Assembly: GCF_003815655.1 (NCBI RefSeq)
Contig: NZ_CP033917.1
Coordinates: 4,154,001-4,218,000, forward strand
Origin: Chryseobacterium sp. G0201
Lineage (GTDB): Bacteria > Bacteroidota > Bacteroidia > Flavobacteriales > Weeksellaceae
Length of the DNA: 64,000 bases
Direction: 5' to 3'
Shown: positions 1 through 7,789 of the stretch, one piece after another
Numbering within the stretch: position 1 is the first letter of the stretch
Layout of the letters: each line of letters starts with the position of its first letter
Translations under genes and position numbers: made by a program
Notes under the pieces: generated by a model
Told to the model about the DNA's origin: nothing
Database searches by the model: none
What the model saw: the letters and a program-made list of their open reading frames with translations, nothing else

Positions 1-495
1 GAAGAATATCCCGATGTTACATTAGATTTTATGTTTGTAGATAATGCGGCAATGCAGTTGATTCTTGATCCGAAACAGTTTGATGTTATTTTAACGGAGA
101 ATATGTTTGGAGATATTATTTCTGATGAAGCAAGTGTTATTGGAGGTTCAATAGGATTGCTGCCATCAGCTTCCATTGGAAATTCGAATGCTTTATTTGA
201 GCCGATCCATGGTTCTTATCCGCAGGCTAAAGGAAAAGGAATTGCAAATCCTATTGCTTCTATCTTGAGCGCTGCTATGATGTTGGATCATTTAAAATTA
301 GAAGATGCAGCTCATAAATTAAGAGAATCTGTAGAGCATGCAATTGAAAGCAAATATGTTACTGCCGATCTTAATTCTAAACAATCCTATTCTACGAGTG
401 AAGTAGGAGATTTTATTGTTGATTATATTAAATATTCTGAAAAAACATATTACAATTTTGAGAATATTAAAATCGGAAAGTCTACTATCGTGTAG
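1..495 (+). CDS. leuB: 3-isopropylmalate dehydrogenase, C-terminal part (5' end outside window)
   Basis: This is the C-terminal 164 residues of an NAD-dependent beta-decarboxylating dehydrogenase. LeuB oxidises and decarboxylates 3-isopropylmalate in leucine biosynthesis, in the cytoplasm. The reading frame is open from base 1, so the gene starts before the window. The segment [21 protein letters not shown] carries the metal- and substrate-binding aspartates of the family, and [18 protein letters not shown] is the adenosine-binding loop typical of LeuB. The gene ends just before a strong hairpin terminator. Isocitrate or tartrate dehydrogenases share the fold, but the loop sequence favours LeuB. 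Confidence 0.93.
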   Translation, partial: EEYPDVTLDFMFVDNAAMQLILDPKQFDVILTENMFGDIISDEASVIGGSIGLLPSASIGNSNALFEPIHGSYPQAKGKGIANPIASILSAAMMLDHLKLEDAAHKLRESVEHAIESKYVTADLNSKQSYSTSEVGDFIVDYIKYSEKTYYNFENIKIGKSTIV

Positions 496-529
496 AATAC
501 TATACGTTTGATATTATTTTTTTTTTAAC

Positions 530-559
530 AAAAGTCTGCCTCTTTCGAAGCAGACTTTT
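530..559. terminator. bidirectional rho-independent terminator
   Basis: A perfect 10-bp stem (AAAAGTCTGC / GCAGACTTTT) with a 10-nt loop lies between leuB (+) and the convergent reverse-strand operon. A T-rich or A-rich tract flanks each side, so it can serve both transcripts. Confidence 0.85.
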
Positions 560-563
560 AATT

Positions 564-752
564 TTATTGATCTGTATTATCCGTTTTTCCTGTTTTGTTT
601 TTAGAAGCTTTTTGAATGTCTTCTTTATCAATATCAGGCGGATTTGTTTTTTTCGAAGAAACAGGAATATCAGGAAAATCCTGATTTTGCTTTTTTGATT
701 CTGAAGAATTGGCAGATTCTTTCTTTTTGTTATCGTTTTTTGAATTATCCAT
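564..752 (-). CDS. small hydrophilic Lys/Asn/Ser-rich protein, unknown function
   Basis: A 62-residue protein made almost only of K, N, D, S, Q and P, with no hydrophobic segment, so it is probably disordered. It starts 12 nt after the DUF4230-type gene and is the last gene before the terminator at 530-559, which suggests it belongs to that operon. I recognise no domain. Flavobacterial genomes carry many such short lysine-rich ORFs. Operon position and the terminator placed just after the stop support a real gene, but composition alone would also allow a spurious ORF. Confidence 0.5.
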   Translation of the reverse strand: MDNSKNDNKKKESANSSESKKQNQDFPDIPVSSKKTNPPDIDKEDIQKASKNKTGKTDNTDQ

Positions 753-764
753 AGCTTTTCATTT

Positions 765-1370
765 TTAAAGTCCTAAAATACCTAGCTGACCTGTTTTGTC
801 TTCTATAGTATAATTCAAAGCCTTTGCCAAAACGAAAATATTATTAAGATTTTCCATTAATTGTTGACGTCCTTCGTTTCTTAGCTTGTTTTGATCAATA
901 GATTTCATCGCAGCATCTTTTGCCTTTTGAGTTACATTTTTAATGTCTTTCTCAGAAATTCTATTGAAAAAAGAGTCGTCAAGAGACTGTATTTCAACAC
1001 TTGGCGTGATTCTTATATCTGCATTAGGTAATTCTGTAATAATCAGTTTTTTATTAATAGAATCAACCTCCATTTTCATTTTGTTCAGATCATAAGAAAC
1101 TTGCGCATTCGTCTTTGTATAAGTTATAATGCTGTTGCTCGAAACTTCACTACCAAATACCTCATAACCCATTTTGGTTTTTTGCATTGAAGAAACATCT
1201 TGCTCCAATACAACCATTTTATTCATTTTAGAAATCTGGTTTGTCAGAATGTAATAATCTGATTTTTCCGTTTTTCCTGTAAGATTTAAACAAGATTTAA
1301 GACCAAAGAACAGAAGCAACATGATGGAAACTCCGGCTAAAAATGGTAATATTATTCTATTATTTCTCAA
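765..1370 (-). CDS. DUF4230 domain membrane-anchored protein
   Basis: A 201-residue protein with one N-terminal membrane segment (about residues 8-27, ILPFLAGVSIMLLLFFGL) and a mainly hydrophilic remainder. The pattern of a stretch like MKMEVDSINKKLIITELPNADI followed by an amphipathic C-terminal helix matches DUF4230 proteins, which are widespread in Bacteroidota and have no known function. It probably sits at the inner membrane with the C-terminus outside. The gene starts 3 nt after the thioredoxin-like gene stops, so they are cotranscribed. Confidence 0.72.
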   Translation of the reverse strand: MRNNRIILPFLAGVSIMLLLFFGLKSCLNLTGKTEKSDYYILTNQISKMNKMVVLEQDVSSMQKTKMGYEVFGSEVSSNSIITYTKTNAQVSYDLNKMKMEVDSINKKLIITELPNADIRITPSVEIQSLDDSFFNRISEKDIKNVTQKAKDAAMKSIDQNKLRNEGRQQLMENLNNIFVLAKALNYTIEDKTGQLGILGL

Positions 1371-1373
1371 TAT

Positions 1374-1940
1374 CTATTTTTTAAATATTTCTTTTATTAC
1401 AGATTTGTCGTCTTTTTTCAAGATATCAACCAAGTCTCTTTCAATATAACCGGTTGTAGGCATTTCTATAATCCTTCCAACTTCCTTGCCGTATTTTTGA
1501 ACAATAATGGTAGGAACTTTCTGAATATTATAAAGCCCTTCTTCTCCTGAAGGCGATTCTTTTTTACGGTTTACGGCAATAATAGTTAATTTGCTTTCAG
1601 GATATTTCACTTCTTCCAAAATTTTCATTAATCTTGGAAAGTCTCTATGGCTGTCTTCGCACCAGGTTCCCATGAAAACAGTGATACTGTAAGAATTTAT
1701 TTTATCTTTTTTAAGTTCACTGATCGCTTTTTGATCAATTGCATATTCGTCATGCTCTTTCACATACCATTCTGCGTAAGGGGCTTTTGTAAATTGCTCT
1801 TTTGTTTGAGTTCCCAGAAGCATTTTGCCATCTTTCGTAGTTTCAACTTCACGATTCACCACTACTTTTTGTGCGCTGAACTGTTGAGTTGCCAAAACCA
1901 AACATGAAATGGTAACAACATTTGTGATTATTTTTTTCAT
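1374..1940 (-). CDS. exported thioredoxin-like protein with a single active-site cysteine (WCEDS)
   Basis: A 188-residue protein with a signal peptide (about 1-23, ending FSAQ) and a thioredoxin fold. The active-site region reads TVFMGTWCEDSHRDFPRLMKIL, so the usual CxxC is CxxS (C-E-D-S) and no resolving cysteine is present. The cis-proline side is seen in KVPTIIVQKYGKEVGRI. A CxxS active site suggests an isomerase-like or glutathionylation-type reaction, or a thiol-binding role, rather than classical reductase action; this is inference. It lies 1 nt downstream of the MazG-like gene in a four-gene operon. Confidence 0.8.
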   Translation of the reverse strand: MKKIITNVVTISCLVLATQQFSAQKVVVNREVETTKDGKMLLGTQTKEQFTKAPYAEWYVKEHDEYAIDQKAISELKKDKINSYSITVFMGTWCEDSHRDFPRLMKILEEVKYPESKLTIIAVNRKKESPSGEEGLYNIQKVPTIIVQKYGKEVGRIIEMPTTGYIERDLVDILKKDDKSVIKEIFKK

Positions 1941-1941
1941 A

Positions 1942-2409
1942 TTATTTTTCGATAATTGTTTTTAAATCGGCAGGAGAGTAGTATTTGTTTTTCAATACTT
2001 TATGGTCTGCCTGTCTGTAAACATTGAATTTTTCTCCAGATTTTTCATAGAAAGACTCAACTTCTTTTGCTTTATAAAACTCAACCGTTTCCTGTGCCTG
2101 TTCTTCATTATCGCAAGCTTTAGACATATTAGAACGCTGAACTTCGTTGAATAGCTCTACAAATTTGCTGCCAAGTCCAAATTCTAATACCGCACCACTC
2201 AAAACATATTGTAAATCGCAAAGTGCATCTGCAATTTCTACAATATCATTATCTGCGATCGCTTGTTTCAATTCATTTAATTCTTCCTGTAAAAGCTCAA
2301 CTCTAAGGTTGCATCTTTCCGGGGAAGGAATTTGTGGTGTATCTAAAATAGGTGCTTTGAAAGTTGTGTGGAATTCTGCTACTTGGTTCAGGCTGTCAAT
2401 TTTATCCAT
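1942..2409 (-). CDS. MazG-like nucleoside triphosphate pyrophosphohydrolase
   Basis: A 155-residue all-alpha NTP pyrophosphatase. The metal-binding pattern EExxE...ExxD is visible as LLQEELNELKQAI (about residues 38-50) and EIADALCDLQYVL (about 58-70). Proteins of this family hydrolyse (d)NTPs to NMP and pyrophosphate, and serve in nucleotide house-cleaning or as HisE-like enzymes. This one lacks other His-pathway context, so a house-cleaning role is more likely. It is the first gene of the reverse operon running to 564. Confidence 0.8.
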   Translation of the reverse strand: MDKIDSLNQVAEFHTTFKAPILDTPQIPSPERCNLRVELLQEELNELKQAIADNDIVEIADALCDLQYVLSGAVLEFGLGSKFVELFNEVQRSNMSKACDNEEQAQETVEFYKAKEVESFYEKSGEKFNVYRQADHKVLKNKYYSPADLKTIIEK

Positions 2410-2589
2410 GAAATTTTTAAATTTAGAGCAAAGATAAAATTTTTAGAAGTTAGAAGCTAGAAATTAGAGATTAGTTTTTCACGTTTTGTTATTGAATGAA
2501 TGTAGAATTTATTTTTTAGCTTTAAAATTAAAGTTGAGATGCTTCTGACATGAAATAGAGAGTTAAAAACATTGAAAAATTAAGTTTTG

Positions 2590-2650
2590 GCTAAAGCTGA
2601 ATGAAGATTTTCTTTGTTGTAAACGGGCTAAAGCCCATTCCTATTGATGC
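2590..2650. repeat. intergenic GGGCTAAAGCCC-type repeat
   Basis: The 391-bp spacer 2410-2800 has no gene. It holds a short imperfect palindrome (GGGCT-AA-AGCCC) preceded by a similar GGCTAAAGCT copy. Short motifs of this form recur between genes in Chryseobacterium-like genomes; that recurrence is background knowledge, since only this locus shows it here. An AGAAGTTAGAAGCTAGAA stretch near 2446-2475 resembles the repeats around the cassette at 11991-12423. Confidence 0.4.
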
Positions 2651-2680
2651 TGACAATTGTGATATTGAAATTTAACACAC

Positions 2681-2720
2681 ATAATTCATAATTCATAATT
2701 CATAATTCATAATTCATAAT
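2681..2720. repeat. heptanucleotide tandem repeat (ATAATTC)n
   Basis: Five exact copies of ATAATTC plus a partial sixth lie downstream of the protease gene. A shorter ATAATTCATAA copy appears near 22660. They are probably slippage-prone spacer sequence without coding effect. Confidence 0.85.
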
Positions 2721-2743
2721 CAAAATTACTCATTACCCATAAA

Positions 2744-2771
2744 AAAAGACTGCCCAAATGAACAGCCTTTT
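2744..2771 (-). terminator. probable terminator of the reprolysin-like gene
   Basis: A hairpin with arms AAAG-A-CTG and CAG-C-CTTT (one internal mismatch) and an A/T tract on the 3' side of the reverse transcript lies 30 nt beyond the stop codon. Confidence 0.6.
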
Positions 2772-2800
2772 ATCTCAAAGTTTAATTTGATGAAGGTTAT

Positions 2801-5734
2801 TTAGTTTTTGATGAATCTTTTTGAGATCTCACCGATCTGGATCATGTAAGCACCTTTCACAAGACTGCTCACATTTACAGATCCTCTTTGAAGTTTTCCT
2901 GAGTTAATTAGTTTTCCACCCATATCGAAGATTTTGTAATCTTCTGAAGCTGTATTTGAAACATTTAAAATATCTCTTACAGGATTTGGATATAATTTAA
3001 TGTCTGTCATTAAATCTTTAGTATCTAATAGATCTCCTCTTCCTGAAGAAACAATATTTAGCGTATAATCTTCAACCTGTCCGTAAGTATATGAACCACA
3101 AGATGATGTTGGAACGGAATTATACTGCATCATTACTCTCATTCTGGTGGTTCCCACCGTTGCAGTTGCCGGAATTGTAATACTTCCGGTTACTGGAGTT
3201 GTTGTGGAACCTGTTTTAGACCAAGCTAATTCTCCGCTGTCTGTGAAGTCACCATCACCGTTGTAATCGATATAAACTGCATAAGCTTCGCTGTAAACCG
3301 TTGATGTCCAAACCGGAGTTACAGAAACAGTGTAAGCACTTCCTCTTGTTACATTGGTAGAAACAGCCGTGAAGTTTTCGTAACCTGCAGTTCCTGTAGA
3401 AGTATTGTTGATTGTTCCGAATTTTACATTACCGATTCTCTCGTCAGCTGTATTTGTTGAAGTTGCTGAACAGTAGCTCACAGAACTTCCTGCTAACGTT
3501 GTAACGCTCACGGAATTACTTGCAACTGAAATATTTCCAGCTGCATCTTTTGCTTTAACTGAGAAACTATAAGTTGTTGATGGCGTTAAACTTGTCGCTG
3601 TATAACTAGTTGAAGCCGTAGAACCTATCAATGAAACTCCCTGATACACATCATAACCTGTAACACCAACCGCATCTGTTGCACCTGACCAAGAAAGATT
3701 TGTACTTGTAGAAGTAGTTCCTGAAGCTGCTAAAGTAGGAGCCGTAGGAGCGATTACATCACCACTTCCCGAACCCGCATTTACTGTAATATTTGCATTA
3801 TTTATGTCAAAGAAAATATGATTTGAACCTTTTACCATAATTCTTCCAGTTGTTGTTGCAGCATTTGGAATAACTACAGCCTGAGTTCCGTCGTTTGGAG
3901 TTCCTGCCAATAGAGTAGTCCATGTTGTTCCTGAGTTGGTAGACCAAAGAATATCTACGTTTGCAGCGTTCACACCGTTGGCGGTAGTTCCTGCAACGTT
4001 CCATGTTACGGTTTGAGAAGTTCCTCCTGTATACGTTGTTGCTGAGTTTTGAGAACTTACACTGAATGGTCCGGCCGTTCCGTTAACTGTCATAACAGCA
4101 TCATCAGAATTATTTCCTGAACCTCCGGCTCTGTTGTCACGAACTGTAAATCTGAAGTTATAACTTCTTGCTACATTAGATAAAGCCTCCACAGTGATTT
4201 CCGAACCTGCGGTTGTTGTTGCTCCTGTTAAAACTGAAGCCATTCTTGGGAAATATCTTACAGGTGAAGTGGTTGGAGTCCAAGATCTGAAAGTAGGACC
4301 TGTTGCTTTTGTAGCACTTGCCGCAGAACTTGCTCCTGTTTGGGAAGAAGAAGCATTATCCATTTGCTCCCAAACATAAGTTAATGAATCTCCGTTGGCA
4401 TCAGTTCCAGTTCCTGTCAGCATAAACGGAGTTCCTTTTGGAATTGTATAATCTAAACCTGCGTTAGCTGTTGGGATTGAATTTCCTGTTGAAGTACTTA
4501 CAGGACAGGTTTTAGCTTTAATATTATTAGTGATCTGCTGAATGCTCACTGCATGGAAAAATGCATCTGAATGAGGTTGAATATCCTGAGCGGTAATTCC
4601 CGCATACCCCATAATGGTTGATCCAGAGCCCGGTTCCATATTCACGCCAGTTCCTTCATTAGCATGAGAAAAAGTGTGATTTCCTCCGAATTGATGACCC
4701 ATTTCGTGAGCTACATAATCGATATCGAAATTATCTCCTGACGGTATTGCATCTGCCGGAGAAGTATAACCGCTGCCTTTTGAACCGTTTGTACAAACAC
4801 AACCGATGCAACCTGCATTTCCGCCACCTCCGGAAGCTCCGAATAAGTGACCGATGTCGTAATTTGCTTCACCAATTACAGAAGTTAAAGTTGACTGAAG
4901 CTGAGAATTCCAGCTGCTCATTCCTGAAGCAGCAGAGTAGGGATCTGTAGAAGCGTTGGTGTAAATTACCGCATCATTATTAGCGATAAGAACCATTCTT
5001 GCTGCAAAATCTTTTTCAAAAACTCCGTTTACACGAGTCATTGTGTTGTTCATTGCGGCTAAGGCGTTTGCTTTTGTCCCGCCGAAATAAGCTGTGTATT
5101 CTCCTGTGCTTGAAAGTGCTAATCTGAATGTTCTTAATTTAGCATCATCAGCGTTGGGTCTTGCTGCAAGATTACTTGTATTGATAACACCTTTTTGAGC
5201 AACGTCAATTACCGTACATTCAAATTTATTAAGATCATCTTTCTTATCTGATTTTTTGTAAACAACATAAGTAGAAAGATCTTTTGTGTAAGGCTCAATG
5301 AAAACGGCAGATTTATCTCCATAAATTTCCATGGAAGATAATCCTAATTGAGAAATACTGAAATAAACTGTAGAATTTGGATCATCAAGACCTTCGCCAA
5401 CGTAAGATTTGATATCAGGATACTTTGCAGCTAATAGAGGATCAAAGTTTGAATTTTCTTTTACCTTAAAGTTTTCCATTTTCCCTTCTGAATTCGGGAA
5501 AGAAATAATGATCATGGATTTTTCACCAGCAGCCAGTCTTTTAGGAGCTTTGGCCAATACATTTTTTAAACCGTTAATATCAAGGCTGTAGACCTTAGGA
5601 TTAGTAACGAAATTCTTGTTTTCGAAGACTTCTGAATTTGTTTTTTTTGAGCCTTCAGACCAAAGACGATCTGTCTGAGCGAAAGAAATGCCTGTGATAA
5701 GAAGCATTCCAATCATTGATAACTGTTTTTTCAT
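2801..5734 (-). CDS. secreted reprolysin-like (M12-type) metalloprotease with T9SS sorting domain
   Basis: A 977-residue secreted protein. The start chosen is the ATG giving MKKQLSMIGMLLITGISFAQ, a clean signal peptide; an in-frame ATG 30 nt upstream would only add polar residues. The order is: propeptide-like region, zinc protease domain with HEMGHQFGGNH (HExxHxxGxxH, His about residue 343) and a downstream Met-turn MGYAG, Ig/PKD-like beta domains, a fibronectin type III domain (about 660-750), a GEVEDY-type domain (YGQVEDYTLNI), and a C-terminal T9SS type A sorting domain (IKLYPNPV ... KRFIKN). It probably degrades extracellular protein after export through the Por/T9SS route. Confidence 0.92.
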   Translation of the reverse strand: MKKQLSMIGMLLITGISFAQTDRLWSEGSKKTNSEVFENKNFVTNPKVYSLDINGLKNVLAKAPKRLAAGEKSMIIISFPNSEGKMENFKVKENSNFDPLLAAKYPDIKSYVGEGLDDPNSTVYFSISQLGLSSMEIYGDKSAVFIEPYTKDLSTYVVYKKSDKKDDLNKFECTVIDVAQKGVINTSNLAARPNADDAKLRTFRLALSSTGEYTAYFGGTKANALAAMNNTMTRVNGVFEKDFAARMVLIANNDAVIYTNASTDPYSAASGMSSWNSQLQSTLTSVIGEANYDIGHLFGASGGGGNAGCIGCVCTNGSKGSGYTSPADAIPSGDNFDIDYVAHEMGHQFGGNHTFSHANEGTGVNMEPGSGSTIMGYAGITAQDIQPHSDAFFHAVSIQQITNNIKAKTCPVSTSTGNSIPTANAGLDYTIPKGTPFMLTGTGTDANGDSLTYVWEQMDNASSSQTGASSAASATKATGPTFRSWTPTTSPVRYFPRMASVLTGATTTAGSEITVEALSNVARSYNFRFTVRDNRAGGSGNNSDDAVMTVNGTAGPFSVSSQNSATTYTGGTSQTVTWNVAGTTANGVNAANVDILWSTNSGTTWTTLLAGTPNDGTQAVVIPNAATTTGRIMVKGSNHIFFDINNANITVNAGSGSGDVIAPTAPTLAASGTTSTSTNLSWSGATDAVGVTGYDVYQGVSLIGSTASTSYTATSLTPSTTYSFSVKAKDAAGNISVASNSVSVTTLAGSSVSYCSATSTNTADERIGNVKFGTINNTSTGTAGYENFTAVSTNVTRGSAYTVSVTPVWTSTVYSEAYAVYIDYNGDGDFTDSGELAWSKTGSTTTPVTGSITIPATATVGTTRMRVMMQYNSVPTSSCGSYTYGQVEDYTLNIVSSGRGDLLDTKDLMTDIKLYPNPVRDILNVSNTASEDYKIFDMGGKLINSGKLQRGSVNVSSLVKGAYMIQIGEISKRFIKN

Positions 5735-5882
5735 ATAAATATTATTTTGATTGTGGGATATCAAAGCTAATGAAAATTTTATAATGAAAAACTAATTTTT
5801 TTAAGAAAATTTATGATAATATGTTTAATTTATTATGTAATACATTGAATTAGACTTAAAATACATTATCTCAAAAAAAGAA

Positions 5883-5911
5883 AATAGCACACGCAAAACA
5901 CGTGTGCTATT
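5883..5911. terminator. strong hairpin terminator
   Basis: An 11-bp perfect stem (AATAGCACACG / CGTGTGCTATT) with a 7-nt loop lies 26 nt beyond the stop of the DinB-like gene. It separates that operon from the protease gene on the same strand. Confidence 0.85.
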
Positions 5912-5937
5912 CAATTATTATAATATAATTCTAATTT

Positions 5938-6435
5938 TTACATTTTATCGTCAGCAGTTGGTCCATACAATCCCGGAACTTTATTTCCTGTAGATCTTAA
6001 ATAAACTACTAGCTCACCTCTATGATGATACAAATGATTAAATAAAAACGAACGAATTACCTGAATTTTTGGCATAGGAGGTAAGATTGAATTTCCTTCC
6101 ATTTCCATTTTCCATTCATTCATCATGGTACTTTCGTCCCAATTTTCAATAGCCTGCTGAGCTTTGAGTACATTTTCTTCGAACTTGGCTACAATATTTT
6201 CTGTCATAGAAATATCACCTTTGTCGTATTGATATGTTCCCATATCAAAAACATCCTGATTGAAAGTTACTTCGTACCAATTATAAACTTCAGCAATATG
6301 AGAAGCCAATTCAGCTGTTGTCCAGTTAATTTCAGATGGTTTAAAATCTAAAGCACTGTCCGGAATCGCTTTTAAAATTTTTCTGGTGTTTTCTGCTTCA
6401 TGCAAAAATTCACCCAGAAGGGCATTTTTAATCAT
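5938..6435 (-). CDS. DinB family protein (putative metal-dependent hydrolase)
   Basis: A 165-residue four-helix DinB/YfiT-type protein. The three metal-binding histidines expected in this fold are visible as ELASHIAEVYNW near residue 45 and FNHLYHHRGELVVYLRSTG near 130-148. Members bind Zn or Ni and act as thiol transferases or hydrolases; the substrate here cannot be told. The RSTGNKVPGLYGPTADDKM tail is common in DinB proteins of Flavobacteriia. It lies 22 nt downstream of the acyl-CoA dehydrogenase gene and may be cotranscribed with it. Confidence 0.85.
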   Translation of the reverse strand: MIKNALLGEFLHEAENTRKILKAIPDSALDFKPSEINWTTAELASHIAEVYNWYEVTFNQDVFDMGTYQYDKGDISMTENIVAKFEENVLKAQQAIENWDESTMMNEWKMEMEGNSILPPMPKIQVIRSFLFNHLYHHRGELVVYLRSTGNKVPGLYGPTADDKM

Positions 6436-6457
6436 TTGTATGTTTTTTTAAATAAAA

Positions 6458-7597
6458 TTATTTAGTGATATCTCTACCAATAACCAATCTCTGGATTTCA
6501 GAAGTACCTTCCCCAATGGTACATAATTTAGAGTCTCTATAATACTTCTCAGCAGGGAAATCTTTAGTATAACCGTAACCTCCGAATATCTGAACAGCAT
6601 TATTCGCAATTCTTACACAAGCTTCAGAAGCATATAGTTTTGCCATAGCACCTTCTCTTGTCATTTTTTGCTTAGCATTTTTCAATGTTGAAGCTCTTTG
6701 GATCAATAATTCTGATGCATCGATCTCTGTAGCCATATCTGCCAACATGAAGTTGATTGCCTGAAATTCTGAAATAGATTTTCCGAACTGGTGTCTTTCT
6801 TTAGCATATTTTAAAGCAGCTTTGTAAGCTCCTCTTGCAGTTCCTAAACTTAATGCAGCGATAGAAATTCTACCTCCGTCAAGAATTTTCATGGCTTGTT
6901 TGAAACCTTCACCAACTTCTCCCAAACGGTGAGAATCCGGAACTCTAACGTTGTCGAAAATTAATTCTGCAGTCTCAGAAGCACGCATTCCCAGTTTATT
7001 TTCTTTTTTACCAGAAGAAAAACCAGTCATTCCTTTTTCTAAAACGAAAGCTGTAGAGTTATTTTTTGCTCCAATCTCTCCGGTTCTTGTCATTACAACA
7101 GCGATATCACCAGAAATAGCGTGAGTAATAAAGTTTTTAGCACCGCTGATAATCCAGTCATCACCGTCTTTTACTGCCGTTGTAGACATACCTCCAGAAT
7201 CCGACCCTGTATTATGTTCTGTTAATCCCCAAGCTCCGATTACTTTACCTGAAGCTAACTGAGGAAGCCACTTGTGTCTCTGTTCTTCATTTCCAAACTC
7301 ATAAATATGGTTTGTACAAAGAGAATTGTGTGCTGCTACAGAAAGCCCGATAGAAGGATCTACCTGAGAGATCTCATCCAGAATAGTAACATATTCATGA
7401 TAACCAAGACCAGAACCTCCATACTGCTCAGGAATAACAATACCCATGAAACCCATTTCTCCTAATTGGTGAAATAAATCTTTTGGAAAAGTTTGACTTT
7501 CATCCCATTCCATTATATTCGGTCTGATGTTTTTTTCAGCAAATTCTCTCGCCGTTTCAGCTATCATTTTAATGTTGTCAATTGTTTCTGTATTCAT
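6458..7597 (-). CDS. acyl-CoA dehydrogenase
   Basis: A 379-residue FAD-dependent acyl-CoA dehydrogenase that introduces the alpha,beta double bond in fatty acyl or branched-chain acyl-CoA. The full family layout is present: N-terminal helices, the flavin motif GAWGLTEHNTGSDSGG, the middle beta domain (GAKNFITHA), and the C-terminal region with QIFGGYGYTKDFPAEKYYRDSK and catalytic-region GTSEIQ. The start chosen is MNTETIDN; the longer ORF start would add eight unconserved residues. The substrate range (short or branched chain) cannot be read from sequence. Confidence 0.93.
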   Translation of the reverse strand: MNTETIDNIKMIAETAREFAEKNIRPNIMEWDESQTFPKDLFHQLGEMGFMGIVIPEQYGGSGLGYHEYVTILDEISQVDPSIGLSVAAHNSLCTNHIYEFGNEEQRHKWLPQLASGKVIGAWGLTEHNTGSDSGGMSTTAVKDGDDWIISGAKNFITHAISGDIAVVMTRTGEIGAKNNSTAFVLEKGMTGFSSGKKENKLGMRASETAELIFDNVRVPDSHRLGEVGEGFKQAMKILDGGRISIAALSLGTARGAYKAALKYAKERHQFGKSISEFQAINFMLADMATEIDASELLIQRASTLKNAKQKMTREGAMAKLYASEACVRIANNAVQIFGGYGYTKDFPAEKYYRDSKLCTIGEGTSEIQRLVIGRDITK

Positions 7598-7789
7598 ATA
7601 GATAAAATAGTTAGTGCTCAAAGATACTTAAATTGTTGGTATACGAAAAAAAATTATTACGGCCACAGTATTTCGTTCACAAAGTTTTAATTATCAATTT
7701 TTTATATTTTGTTAATTAATGATTTTTTAATAAAAATTTCAGAACTTCAATATGTTTAATTTACTATTTTTATCCTCCAATTTTAAAGC

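Noticed and set aside
2681-2720. Heptanucleotide repeat as an origin-type or iteron site
   Set aside because: Only five copies, no DnaA boxes or replication genes near; a simple slippage repeat explains it.
4747-4950. Cys/His/Arg-rich frame inside the protease gene on the + strand
   Set aside because: It is the antisense shadow of the protease domain.
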